Shown here piece by piece: positions 7,272-14,345 of a stretch of 37,673 nt of DNA. The notes under the pieces were generated by a model that had not been told where the DNA came from, did not search any database, and saw only the letters and a list, made by a program, of their open reading frames with translations. Origin of the DNA: an uncultured Eubacteriales bacterium (lineage in GTDB: Bacteria > Bacillota > Clostridia > Oscillospirales > Acutalibacteraceae); the NCBI GenBank assembly GCA_934525065.1, contig CAKSYX010000015.1:1-37673 (forward strand), written 5' to 3'. Each line of letters opens with the position of its first letter. The stretch's first letter is position 1. The translations under genes were made by a program, and so were the position numbers.

Positions 7272-9252
7272 TGATTGTTTCCTCCTTGATTTTATAATGT
7301 TTAAGGTTAATTTTGAACGGTGTAAAAATCCTTCCGCCGCCCTCATAGAACTTTGAAAAGAACTCAACATACTGAAGTCGGCTTGTGTGGACATAGGTTC
7401 CTATGAGGTTAACGGAAATATTAACCGCGTGACCTATAAGGAATATCGGAATGAACAAAAAGATATTTGAAAACATCGCCGCAAGCATATTGACAACGTT
7501 TGCAATAACTCCCGTAACAAGTCCGAGGGCGAGAAGCCTCGAATATGAAAGAATATCGCCGAGATATCCCGTTGTTGTGTTATAAAGGCCGTAAAGGCCG
7601 CCTCCGAGTTTTCCGAAGATATTCTTTGCGCTCCTTCCGGCGGTCAGAACGATGAGCACCGCACCGATGAGAAGAAGGATTTTTGAAGCCTTCTGAACCG
7701 ACGGTGAGGTTTCTGAAATCATACCTGCACCAAAAAGCGCAAACCCGGCAACGAAAACGGCAACCGGAACAACGTCGCAAAACGCAGCGAGCACCTTCTT
7801 TTGCCTGACAAGCATATAAAACCGGATTCCCAGGCCGGCATATAAATGAACCAGTCCGAAAGCAAACGAGAACATGAGAAGCTTCATACTGTTTTCAACC
7901 GGCGTGAACCAAATTGCAAGGTCAGGCCCCTTCTCCCATCCGAGGAAGGTTGTGCATATGGTCGGAATCAAATCTCCGAACCAACCGCCGAACATTGCGC
8001 CCCAAAACATTGTTGAAACGCCGCACCAAAGAATGAAGCTCGCCGTTTTTGCTTTATTGCCGGAAACCTTGAACTTGAACTTTGCAACAAGCGCAACAAT
8101 GACCATCAAAAGTCCGTAGCCCGCATCGGAAAGCATAAGCCCAAAGAGTGCATAAAAGAAAAATGACATCACAGGGTTAGGGTCAACGTCATTGTTTGAC
8201 GGCGGAGAATACATATTCGATATGCTTTCAACCCCGGCGGCGAACATATTATTTTCAATGAGCACCGGAACATTCTCGTTTTCATAGTCCGGTTGAGAAA
8301 ACTCAATCTGAGATGTGAACCGCCGCTCAATTTCAAACTTGAGCTGTTCACTGTCCCTTTCCGGAACGTAGCCTTCTATGAAGACCGCCCGTTCGCTCGT
8401 TGCAGCCATTGCAACAGTCCGGTATTTTTCAGCCTGAACGGCGTAATAATCGGAAAGTAAGCGAATCTTTTCATAATCCGACGCGTGAGAAGAAATTTCA
8501 AGCTCATAGCCTTCGATTTTTTCGCGGCAGGCAGAAATTTTTTCCTCAGCCTGTTTTATAACCGCCGAAGGCAGAGCCTTGGCAGGATTATCGGGTTTCA
8601 CAAATCCGTTTTCTCTCAGCGCATTTTCAAGTTGTTCACGGTCGCTGCGATGGCAAAGGGCAACGATTGCCGTCATTGTTTGAGACGAGCTTATGACCTG
8701 AACGTCAACGCTGTCAAGCTCCGGAGACGAAAGCGCAATTTTTTGAAGGATTTCATCCTTTGAAAGTTGCTCTTTGAAATAGCCGATGAAAACGCTCGAG
8801 GTGAGAGTTCTCACACAGCTCATCGGTATATCAAGCTTTTCCCACGGACGGTAATAATCAATGAGCGTCTGCTGCCTGACTATTTCCGCCTTTTCAAAGG
8901 ATATCCCTTCGGACTTTTCGGAAAGTGCCAGACAAAGGCGCATAATTCCATCGGCACTGTCACTCACGCCGCGGTATTCGCTCAAATCAATTGACTTTTC
9001 ATCGAGAAACGACTCAAGAAAAGGCTTTTTGATCTCGCAATATTTTTCAAGCGTCTGTGCACACTGCAAGGCAAGCTCGCTTTTTCTTTCAAAATCACCG
9101 CAGATGGAATCGGTTTTATACTTAGTCAGTCCCTCGCCTGCGGGAAGCTCGGAAATTTCGGTGATTCCGCTTTGCTGCAAAAAATCAATCAGCCGCCTGC
9201 TGTCCTCAAGGACGGCGGCAATTTCAAATCGCAGCAGTTTTATTTTTGCCAA
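7264..9252 (-). CDS. atpI: V-type ATP synthase subunit I (a-subunit)
   Basis: This 662-residue membrane stator subunit corresponds to eukaryotic subunit a. The N-terminal half (about 1-330) is cytoplasmic and coiled-coil-rich and anchors the peripheral stalks. The C-terminal half has seven or more transmembrane helices, beginning near PVMSFFFYALFGLMLSDAGYG. The late helix segment YLGDILSYSRLLALGLVTG contains the conserved Arg that faces the proteolipid ring. Translation starts at a TTG preceded by AAAGGAGG. The gene lies 76 bp after subunit G/H and overlaps K. Confidence 0.95.
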   Translation of the reverse strand: MAKIKLLRFEIAAVLEDSRRLIDFLQQSGITEISELPAGEGLTKYKTDSICGDFERKSELALQCAQTLEKYCEIKKPFLESFLDEKSIDLSEYRGVSDSADGIMRLCLALSEKSEGISFEKAEIVRQQTLIDYYRPWEKLDIPMSCVRTLTSSVFIGYFKEQLSKDEILQKIALSSPELDSVDVQVISSSQTMTAIVALCHRSDREQLENALRENGFVKPDNPAKALPSAVIKQAEEKISACREKIEGYELEISSHASDYEKIRLLSDYYAVQAEKYRTVAMAATSERAVFIEGYVPERDSEQLKFEIERRFTSQIEFSQPDYENENVPVLIENNMFAAGVESISNMYSPPSNNDVDPNPVMSFFFYALFGLMLSDAGYGLLMVIVALVAKFKFKVSGNKAKTASFILWCGVSTMFWGAMFGGWFGDLIPTICTTFLGWEKGPDLAIWFTPVENSMKLLMFSFAFGLVHLYAGLGIRFYMLVRQKKVLAAFCDVVPVAVFVAGFALFGAGMISETSPSVQKASKILLLIGAVLIVLTAGRSAKNIFGKLGGGLYGLYNTTTGYLGDILSYSRLLALGLVTGVIANVVNMLAAMFSNIFLFIPIFLIGHAVNISVNLIGTYVHTSRLQYVEFFSKFYEGGGRIFTPFKINLKHYKIKEETINE

Positions 9253-9328
9253 ATAGAAACACCTCCTTTGAAATGCTCCATTCTTTTATCTTGGGTAGAT
9301 GGTTTTGCAAAGCCAAAATCAATCGCGT

Positions 9329-9637
9329 TTACTTAATATTTTCAAGCACAAGGACAATTGCATCCTCATACTTTTTTTCGGTATCGCTTATAACCTTTTT
9401 TTCGCGCAAAGCCGCAAGGCTTTCGGCCTGCTTGATAACACCCTCGGCGGAAAGCTTCGCCTCGGAAATAAGCACAGCCGCTTCGCTTTCTGCCTGTTCA
9501 AGAACAGCCTTATGAAAAATATCGGCTTGCCTATTTGCCTCAGAAAGGATTCTTTCAGCTTCTTTCTGAGCTTGAGCCTCTTTTTCGGCGGCTCTTTTTT
9601 CGGCTTTGAGAATCTCGTTCATCATTTCGGACACCAT
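9329..9637 (-). CDS. V-type ATP synthase subunit G/H (peripheral stalk)
   Basis: This 102-residue protein is almost entirely one charged helix rich in Ala, Glu, Lys and Gln (for example KAEKRAAEKEAQAQKEAERI). It matches the short V/A-ATPase subunit H/G (AhaH/NtpF type), which pairs with subunit E as the peripheral stalk. It is the first V-ATPase gene of the operon, directly before subunit I. Its start overlaps the 3' end of the kinase-fold gene by 16 bp, which ties the two together translationally. The family is low in sequence complexity, so the call rests on composition plus position. Confidence 0.85.
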   Translation of the reverse strand: MVSEMMNEILKAEKRAAEKEAQAQKEAERILSEANRQADIFHKAVLEQAESEAAVLISEAKLSAEGVIKQAESLAALREKKVISDTEKKYEDAIVLVLENIK

Positions 9638-10977
9638 AAAGCTGTCATTCCCCCTTCATGCAATATTTTTTCGCCAAGGTTCAGCATCGCTGTCTGAACT
9701 TCGGCGGCTGAAGCACGCGCCGCAAGCGAAATGATCAAAAGAACAAGCAAAGCGGCAGCAATGCAGATAAGAATAATCATCTTTTTTGAAAGGAGCGGCT
9801 CTGTTTTGCGTTCCTTTCCCAAGCTTTCCGGAAGAGGAGTGTAGCTTCGCGGTTTCTTCTTCCGTGGTCTGGTTTTTTGTGCGGCGTAATCGCTCAGTGA
9901 AACATCCGGAATCTGAATCTCCTCTCTAAGTGAAACCGGCTTTTTGGGCTGCGGCTCGGCCGGCTTTTCTTCAATCGGCTCGTCAACCTCCGGCTCTTCG
10001 CTGTTCTGAGAGGAAACCGAATATATATCGTCATATACCGTTTCTTCAAACGGCTTTTTTTCAAGTGCGTTCTTGAGGTCGGCAAGCATCTGCTTCGGAG
10101 AGAGATAGCGTTCTTCGGGCTTATAGGCACACGCTTTCTTAATGATCCTGAACAGCGCTTCGTCATAAATCGCGGGCCTTGGAAGTTCCTCGCCGGCGGC
10201 ACGCTTGATTTTAGAGGTGTCGAGCGAGCTTATAGTAACCTTTTCCGGGTACGGCTCGGTGAAGGGCAGCCTTCCGCGGTTGATGAGCGTATAAAGAATC
10301 AGGCCCAGTGAATAAGTGTCAACGGTTCCGTTGACGTTTCCGCTTCTTGCAAACTCCGGAGCCATGTAGTACTGAGTACGCTTGAACGCGAATGATGTTC
10401 TTGAAGGCTCAAGGCAGCTGAAGGAGCCGAAGTCTCCGAGCTTACAGATTCCTCTTTCGTCAAACATAACATTTTCGGGCTTAAGATTCGGATAGATATA
10501 GCCGAAATCGCGGCAGCGCATAAGTGAGCGGCAAACAGAAATTCCGATCCTCAGCGTTTCGTCAAGCGTGAAGGAGAATTCCGAAAGCAAGTCAGAGAGA
10601 GAGCGAGCGCGTTCAAGGCGGATGAGAACGATATATCCCTTTCCGTCACTTGTGCGGCGGCGTTCCCATTCCTCATACTTAACGAAGCGCTTTCCGTTGT
10701 CCGTTTTTTGAATAACCTCAATGTTATCGGTAATATTTTTTATTACGGACTCATAAAAGCCCTCGTCGGCTTCATCGCCGTAGGTCCTTTCGGCGATGGT
10801 GTTGAATGAATGTTTTTCGTTGCGGTTTTCGCCGAGTCTGATAATTTTGAGAACGGATTTTTCCTCGCTTCCGTCAGCGAGGTTTCGCTTGATTTCATAG
10901 ACCTTTCCGTCCGTGCCGGAGCCTATTTGTTTTTCGGTAAACCATGAGCCGAAAACAGGATCAAAGGATTGCGGCAT
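9622..10977 (-). CDS. Membrane-anchored protein kinase-like protein, probably a pseudokinase
   Basis: This 451-residue protein has a Hanks-type kinase fold at about residues 10-300. The glycine loop is QIGSGTDGKVYEI, the ATP lysine is K44 (VLKII), DFG is at 182-184 and APE at 206-208. The catalytic loop reads YIYPNLKPENVM, so the usual His-Arg-Asp is Tyr-Pro-Asn and the catalytic Asp is Asn164 (codon AAT). Lys166 and Asn169 of the loop remain. A Pro/Glu/Lys-rich linker leads to one transmembrane helix near the C-terminus (MIILICIAAALLVLLIISLA) and a short outer tail. The ATG at 10977 has GGAGG 8 bp upstream; the ORF's earlier TTG does not. It is the first gene of the V-ATPase operon and overlaps subunit G/H. 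Confidence 0.85.
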   Translation of the reverse strand: MPQSFDPVFGSWFTEKQIGSGTDGKVYEIKRNLADGSEEKSVLKIIRLGENRNEKHSFNTIAERTYGDEADEGFYESVIKNITDNIEVIQKTDNGKRFVKYEEWERRRTSDGKGYIVLIRLERARSLSDLLSEFSFTLDETLRIGISVCRSLMRCRDFGYIYPNLKPENVMFDERGICKLGDFGSFSCLEPSRTSFAFKRTQYYMAPEFARSGNVNGTVDTYSLGLILYTLINRGRLPFTEPYPEKVTISSLDTSKIKRAAGEELPRPAIYDEALFRIIKKACAYKPEERYLSPKQMLADLKNALEKKPFEETVYDDIYSVSSQNSEEPEVDEPIEEKPAEPQPKKPVSLREEIQIPDVSLSDYAAQKTRPRKKKPRSYTPLPESLGKERKTEPLLSKKMIILICIAAALLVLLIISLAARASAAEVQTAMLNLGEKILHEGGMTALWCPK

Positions 10978-11040
10978 TTTCACTTCCTCCAATATTCTGA
11001 ATCTATGTCAATTCGTATATATACACCTATAATTACGGTT

Positions 11041-11049
11041 ATTATACCA
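11041..11049 (-). promoter_or_regulatory. Extended -10 promoter for the kinase/V-ATPase operon
   Basis: On the minus strand the sequence reads TGGTATAAT, a perfect -10 hexamer with the TGn extension. No good -35 lies 17 bp upstream. It is 64 bp upstream of the kinase-like start and diverges from the DUF1292 promoter. It is the only clear promoter seen upstream of the whole operon. Confidence 0.6.
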
Positions 11050-11114
11050 CATCATGTGTTTAAAAACTACTTGTTTTAAGCATTTTTTTATAATTTTTAC
11101 TTTCGGTTTTTCTG

Positions 11115-11143
11115 TTGACAAGACGGCGAATACAAGGTAAAAT
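11115..11143 (+). promoter_or_regulatory. Sigma-A promoter for the DUF1292 gene
   Basis: A consensus -35 TTGACA (11115-11120) and a -10 TAAAAT (11138-11143) are separated by exactly 17 bp, 43 bp upstream of the ATG. AGGAGG precedes the start. Confidence 0.75.
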
Positions 11144-11186
11144 GAAACCGTTGAATTTTTTGTGAAAAGCACAGGAGGAACCCATA

Positions 11187-11498
11187 ATGAGCGATGAATT
11201 TGACCTCGGTCCGGATATCGTTACCGTTGTTGACGACGATGGAAAAGAGCATACATTTGAAGAGCTTGACAGAATTGAAACCGATGACGGCTCGCGCTAC
11301 GTTGCGCTTTTGCCGGTCTATGACGACGACGTTGAAATTCTCGAAGGCGACGGAGATGTTCTCATTCTCAAGGTTCTTGAAGAAGACGGAGAAAGCTATC
11401 TTGTTCAAATTGACGACGACGAGGAATTTGACCGAATCGGCAACATCATTGAGGATCGTCTCATTGAAAAATATGAGGAAGAAGAAAACGACGAATAA
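11187..11498 (+). CDS. DUF1292 family protein (YrzB-like)
   Basis: This 103-residue, very acidic protein has the DUF1292 pattern: DIVTVVDDDGKEHTFEELD, then the strand YVALLPVYD and an acidic EDGESYLVQIDDDEEFD stretch. The function of the family is unknown. In Bacillus the homologue yrzB lies next to the RuvX homologue yrrK; that partner is absent here. It has a strong promoter and an AGGAGG site of its own and is followed by a structured RNA. The protein is soluble, with no signal peptide. Confidence 0.88.
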   Translation: MSDEFDLGPDIVTVVDDDGKEHTFEELDRIETDDGSRYVALLPVYDDDVEILEGDGDVLILKVLEEDGESYLVQIDDDEEFDRIGNIIEDRLIEKYEEEENDE

Positions 11499-11526
11499 AC
11501 CGCTGTCAGAAGCAAATGAATATAAT

Positions 11527-11743
11527 GCCTGCCGTTCTCGATTGTTCTGCGGTTATAACCCAACACACTTATAACGGAGAGACGCTCGGAAAGCGGATTG
11601 CAGACCTCCCGGCGCGGCTTTTGCCGTTCGGACGAAGGGAGCGTGAACCTTTCCGGCTATCACCATCCTGCTTTTTCGGCAGGTTATATACGCAGTTCCG
11701 GCTCGGCGGGTATTTTTATGCCCTTCGGGGCGTTATTTTTTTT
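11527..11743 (+). ncRNA. ssrS: Candidate 6S RNA (SsrS-like) with terminator
   Basis: The segment folds as a long rod with a central bubble, as in 6S RNA, which binds the sigma-A RNA polymerase holoenzyme. Closing pairs are 11527-11534 with 11704-11711, then CTGCG (11547) with CGCAG (11691) and ATAAC (11555) with GTTAT (11683). A symmetric bubble of about 27 nt on each side follows, with a small CCTGC/GCAGG hairpin in its 3' strand. Beyond it CGGAAAG (11587) pairs with CTTTCCG (11649) and CTCCC with GGGAG, up to a GCGGC-TTTT-GCCGT tip. TATAAT at 11521 could be the -10 (start near 11532), but the -35 is poor. A riboswitch leader of the next gene is the main alternative. Confidence 0.6.
11718..11743 (+). 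terminator. Intrinsic terminator of the 6S-like RNA
   Basis: ATGCCC and GGGCGT form a stem closed by a TTCG tetraloop, followed by TTATTTTTTTT. It ends the structured RNA before the TSUP genes. Confidence 0.85.
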
Positions 11744-11775
11744 GCCAGCTGTCAATACTTATACCGGTGATAGTT

Positions 11776-12123
11776 TTGAAAATCAAAAAATATGCCTTCG
11801 GATTTATCATCGGGCTGATAAATGCGCTCTTCGGCGCAGGCGGCGGAATGATTGCCGTTCCCTTCCTCAAAAAATGCGGACTTTCTCAAAAGCAGGCGCA
11901 GGCAACGGCAATTTGCGTCATTCTTCCGCTGACCGTTCTCAGCGCCGCAGTTTATCTTCTGCGCGGCTACTTTAGGCTTTGGGACGCGGCCCCGCTCATT
12001 CTTTTCGGCTTTCCGGGAACACTGCTCGGAACGGTTCTGCTTTCAAAAATGAAGAATTCCCTGCTTCAAAGCGTTTTTTCGCTTTTCATGCTTTGGGCAG
12101 GGTTCAGACTGGTGGTGGGATGA
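11776..12123 (+). CDS. TauE/SafE (TSUP) permease, N-terminal half
   Basis: This protein of about 115 residues is one repeat of the TSUP family of anion/organosulfur transporters (sulfite exporter TauE/SafE type). The signature GLINALFGAGGGMIAVPFL lies at the N-terminus and is followed by three more hydrophobic helices. Full-length TSUP proteins are about 250 residues with two such repeats; here only one is present, and the next gene supplies the other. The start is a TTG at 11776 with GGTGA upstream; GTG at 11767 is the alternative. The end overlaps the next start. The substrate cannot be told from sequence. Confidence 0.82.
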   Translation: MKIKKYAFGFIIGLINALFGAGGGMIAVPFLKKCGLSQKQAQATAICVILPLTVLSAAVYLLRGYFRLWDAAPLILFGFPGTLLGTVLLSKMKNSLLQSVFSLFMLWAGFRLVVG

Positions 12124-12506
12124 TGCAGTTTTTCACGGCGCTCGGCGCTTTCCTTTCCGGAGTGGTCGGTTCAATGGGCTTTGGCAGCGGAACGGTGCTC
12201 ATAATTCTGCTGACGGTTTTCCTCTCGCTTGAACAGAAAACGGCGCAGGGAATAAACCTCGTCTTTTTCATTCCCTGCGCGATATATTCAATCATATTTT
12301 ACCTCAGAAAAAAGCTCATCAAGAAAGAGTTCGTTCTGCCTCTGGTCATCCCCGGTTTGCTCGGAGCGGCGGCAGGATATTTCATTTTGAGCTTCCTTTC
12401 CCCCGATATTTTAAAAAAGCTTTTCGGTGCGCTGCTGATTGCCATTGCACTCAAGCAGCTGATAAGTGCGGTATTTAAAAGATTCGGGAAAACCGATGAG
12501 TTTTAA
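12120..12506 (+). CDS. TauE/SafE (TSUP) permease, C-terminal half
   Basis: This 128-residue membrane protein is the second TSUP repeat. It has the matching motif SGVVGSMGFGSGTVLIILL at its N-terminus and about four transmembrane helices in total. Its ATG (ATGATG at 12120) overlaps the stop of the first half-gene by 4 bp, so the two are coupled and should assemble as a heterodimeric permease. Longer upstream in-frame starts fall inside the first gene and are rejected. It is followed by a strong hairpin shared with the converging htrA gene. Confidence 0.82.
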   Translation: MMQFFTALGAFLSGVVGSMGFGSGTVLIILLTVFLSLEQKTAQGINLVFFIPCAIYSIIFYLRKKLIKKEFVLPLVIPGLLGAAAGYFILSFLSPDILKKLFGALLIAIALKQLISAVFKRFGKTDEF

Positions 12507-12525
12507 AGCACCGAAGCAAAAATAA

Positions 12526-12548
12526 GGCAGTCCCAAAACGGGACTGCC
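12526..12548. terminator. Bidirectional intrinsic terminator
   Basis: A perfect 9-bp stem, GGCAGTCCC with GGGACTGCC, has a 5-nt loop. It is followed on the plus strand by TGCTTTTGATTTT and on the minus strand by TTATTTTTGC. It lies between the converging TSUP and htrA genes and can serve both. Confidence 0.88.
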
Positions 12549-12559
12549 TGCTTTTGATT

Positions 12560-14221
12560 TTAGTTTCCGAAATACTGCTTGAAGAAATCTTCAAAGCTTC
12601 CCGAACCGCCGCGGTAATAACCGCCGTTGGTTGCAGCCTCTGTTGTGGTTTCCGTGTTGCCCTTGTCTTCAACAAGAGTGATTGAAACATCAAATTCAGT
12701 GGTCTTATAGCTCTTGCTTTCAATTCTGCAAAGAGTCAGCGTAATTGTGTCACCGACTGCCCCGGTATTGATAAGGTCAAGCAAAACGCTTGAGTCATTC
12801 ATCTTCTGACCGTTGACGGCAACAATAAGGTCGCCGACCTGTGCTTTCGTTCCGGCAAGGGAGCTGTCGTTGGAGATTCCTGCAATTACAAGTGAACCTG
12901 CCGGAAGTCCCTTGATTGCAACAACCATGCTGTAAAGCTGATATGAGCTGACAGAGGCATATTCGATTCCGAGCTTGGGTCTGTTGGGAACATAGCCATA
13001 TTCAATCAGACTTTCGGCAACCGATTTTGCCGTTGCGATGGGAACAGCAAAGCCCATGCCTTCATAGTCGGTTGCAGCAATTTTTGAAGAGTTGATTCCG
13101 ATGACCTGACCTGCCGAATTGACAAGCGCGCCGCCCGAGTTACCGGGATTGATAGCTGCATTGTGCTGAATGCAGGTCATAGTATAGGTTGAGGAAACCG
13201 AGCGGTCAATTGCGGAAATGATTCCGTCGGTCATTGAACCGAAATATTCCGATCCGCCGGGGTTGCCGATTGCGTAAACGGTTTCGCCGACCTTAAGACT
13301 TGAGGAATCGCCGAGCTCGGCAAGAGGAATATCGTTCGCCTTGACCTTAAGAACGCCGATATCCGTTCTTGTGTCATACGCAACGAGAGAAGCTTCATAG
13401 TTCTTTTCGTCAAGCGTCTGAATTCTGTAGGTTACGCCGCTGTCGCTGATTACATGGGCGCAGGTAAGGATATAGGTGTATTCCTTGTTCTTGTCAAGTG
13501 CCATCGCGACGCCGGAGCCTTCTCCGCTGAGCTTTCCGTTTGAATATACCATTACGCCGACAACACTCTTTCTTGCCTTTTCGGCAACTTCAACAGCGGA
13601 AAGCTGCTGAACTGTTGCGCTGCCTGTTGAATACTCGACCGCAGGGGATTTTGTTTCCCCGCCGGTCTGGCCGGCCGTTGCGGCCTGGGACGGGTTTGTT
13701 GCGCTCGGCTTGCTGCTGCGGCCGTTCAAAAGTGAACCGACAACCGCAGAAAGTGCGATTACGACAACGAAAACAATTACGAGGGCAACTGCAACCTTTC
13801 CGCCCTTCTTTTTGGGCTTTTGCGGCGGCGTTGCTCCGTAGGGAGTGAACTGCTGCTGCGGCTGCACCGGACGCTGATACTGACCGTTATAGCCGTACTG
13901 CGGGTTCTGCGGATTCGATGCACCGTAGTGCAAAGGTTGCTGAGGATTCTGTCCATAGGGTGTGTAACCGGTATATCCGCCAGGCTCATTCGGTACGGCC
14001 GAAGTGCTGCTTTGAGAACCGAACGAAGCGGGCTGTTCGGGCTGAACCGGTGCAGCTTCAGGTTCGCTGATACCGTTCTCTTCATCAAACGAAGAGGCTG
14101 AGAAAACGTCCCGGCTTTCCTCCGAGCTGCTCTTATCCGGCTGTTCTCCGGAAAATACATCGCTTTGCTCTTCCTTTTCAAAGGGATCAAAGCCGTTGTT
14201 GTTATTAAAATCATCCATCAT
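12560..14221 (-). CDS. htrA: HtrA/DegP-like membrane-anchored serine protease with PDZ domain
   Basis: This 553-residue protein has a low-complexity cytoplasmic N-terminus (about 1-140, rich in Asp/Glu then Pro/Gln/Tyr) and a transmembrane anchor at about 142-165. An extracytoplasmic trypsin-like domain and one PDZ domain (about 420-510) follow. The triad is visible: His256 (TCAHVISD), Asp287 (DTRTDIGVLKV) and Ser362 (NPGNSGGALV). HtrA proteases degrade or refold damaged secreted proteins. GGAG lies 8 bp before the first of two ATGs. It sits directly behind a response regulator/sensor kinase pair, with candidate operator boxes in its promoter region. Confidence 0.95.
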   Translation of the reverse strand: MMDDFNNNNGFDPFEKEEQSDVFSGEQPDKSSSEESRDVFSASSFDEENGISEPEAAPVQPEQPASFGSQSSTSAVPNEPGGYTGYTPYGQNPQQPLHYGASNPQNPQYGYNGQYQRPVQPQQQFTPYGATPPQKPKKKGGKVAVALVIVFVVVIALSAVVGSLLNGRSSKPSATNPSQAATAGQTGGETKSPAVEYSTGSATVQQLSAVEVAEKARKSVVGVMVYSNGKLSGEGSGVAMALDKNKEYTYILTCAHVISDSGVTYRIQTLDEKNYEASLVAYDTRTDIGVLKVKANDIPLAELGDSSSLKVGETVYAIGNPGGSEYFGSMTDGIISAIDRSVSSTYTMTCIQHNAAINPGNSGGALVNSAGQVIGINSSKIAATDYEGMGFAVPIATAKSVAESLIEYGYVPNRPKLGIEYASVSSYQLYSMVVAIKGLPAGSLVIAGISNDSSLAGTKAQVGDLIVAVNGQKMNDSSVLLDLINTGAVGDTITLTLCRIESKSYKTTEFDVSITLVEDKGNTETTTEAATNGGYYRGGSGSFEDFFKQYFGN

Positions 14222-14271
14222 GTTGATTGCTCCTTTCGCATATAAACAGAAGCTTTTGCTTTGTTGTGATA

Positions 14272-14327
14272 AATATATTCTGTTCTGCTAAAACCAACTT
14301 AAAACAGTAGTTAAATTCTGCCTAAAA
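14272..14327 (-). promoter_or_regulatory. Candidate response-regulator operator and promoter of htrA
   Basis: On the plus strand, TAAA(A) boxes start at 14289, 14300, 14312 and 14323, that is at 11-12-11 bp intervals (TTTTA on the coding strand). PhoB/OmpR-family regulators commonly bind direct repeats with about 11-bp periodicity. The minus strand has a TATATT -10-like hexamer at 14272-14277. The box nearest htrA overlaps the position of a missing -35, as in activator-dependent promoters. The link to the neighbouring regulator is inference. Confidence 0.4.
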
Positions 14328-14345
14328 CTCTCAAGCCGTGGCTAT

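Noticed and set aside
11598..11975. ORF overlapping the 6S-like RNA and the first TSUP gene
   Set aside because: It reads through a strong RNA structure and terminator and is out of frame with the clear TSUP coding sequence.
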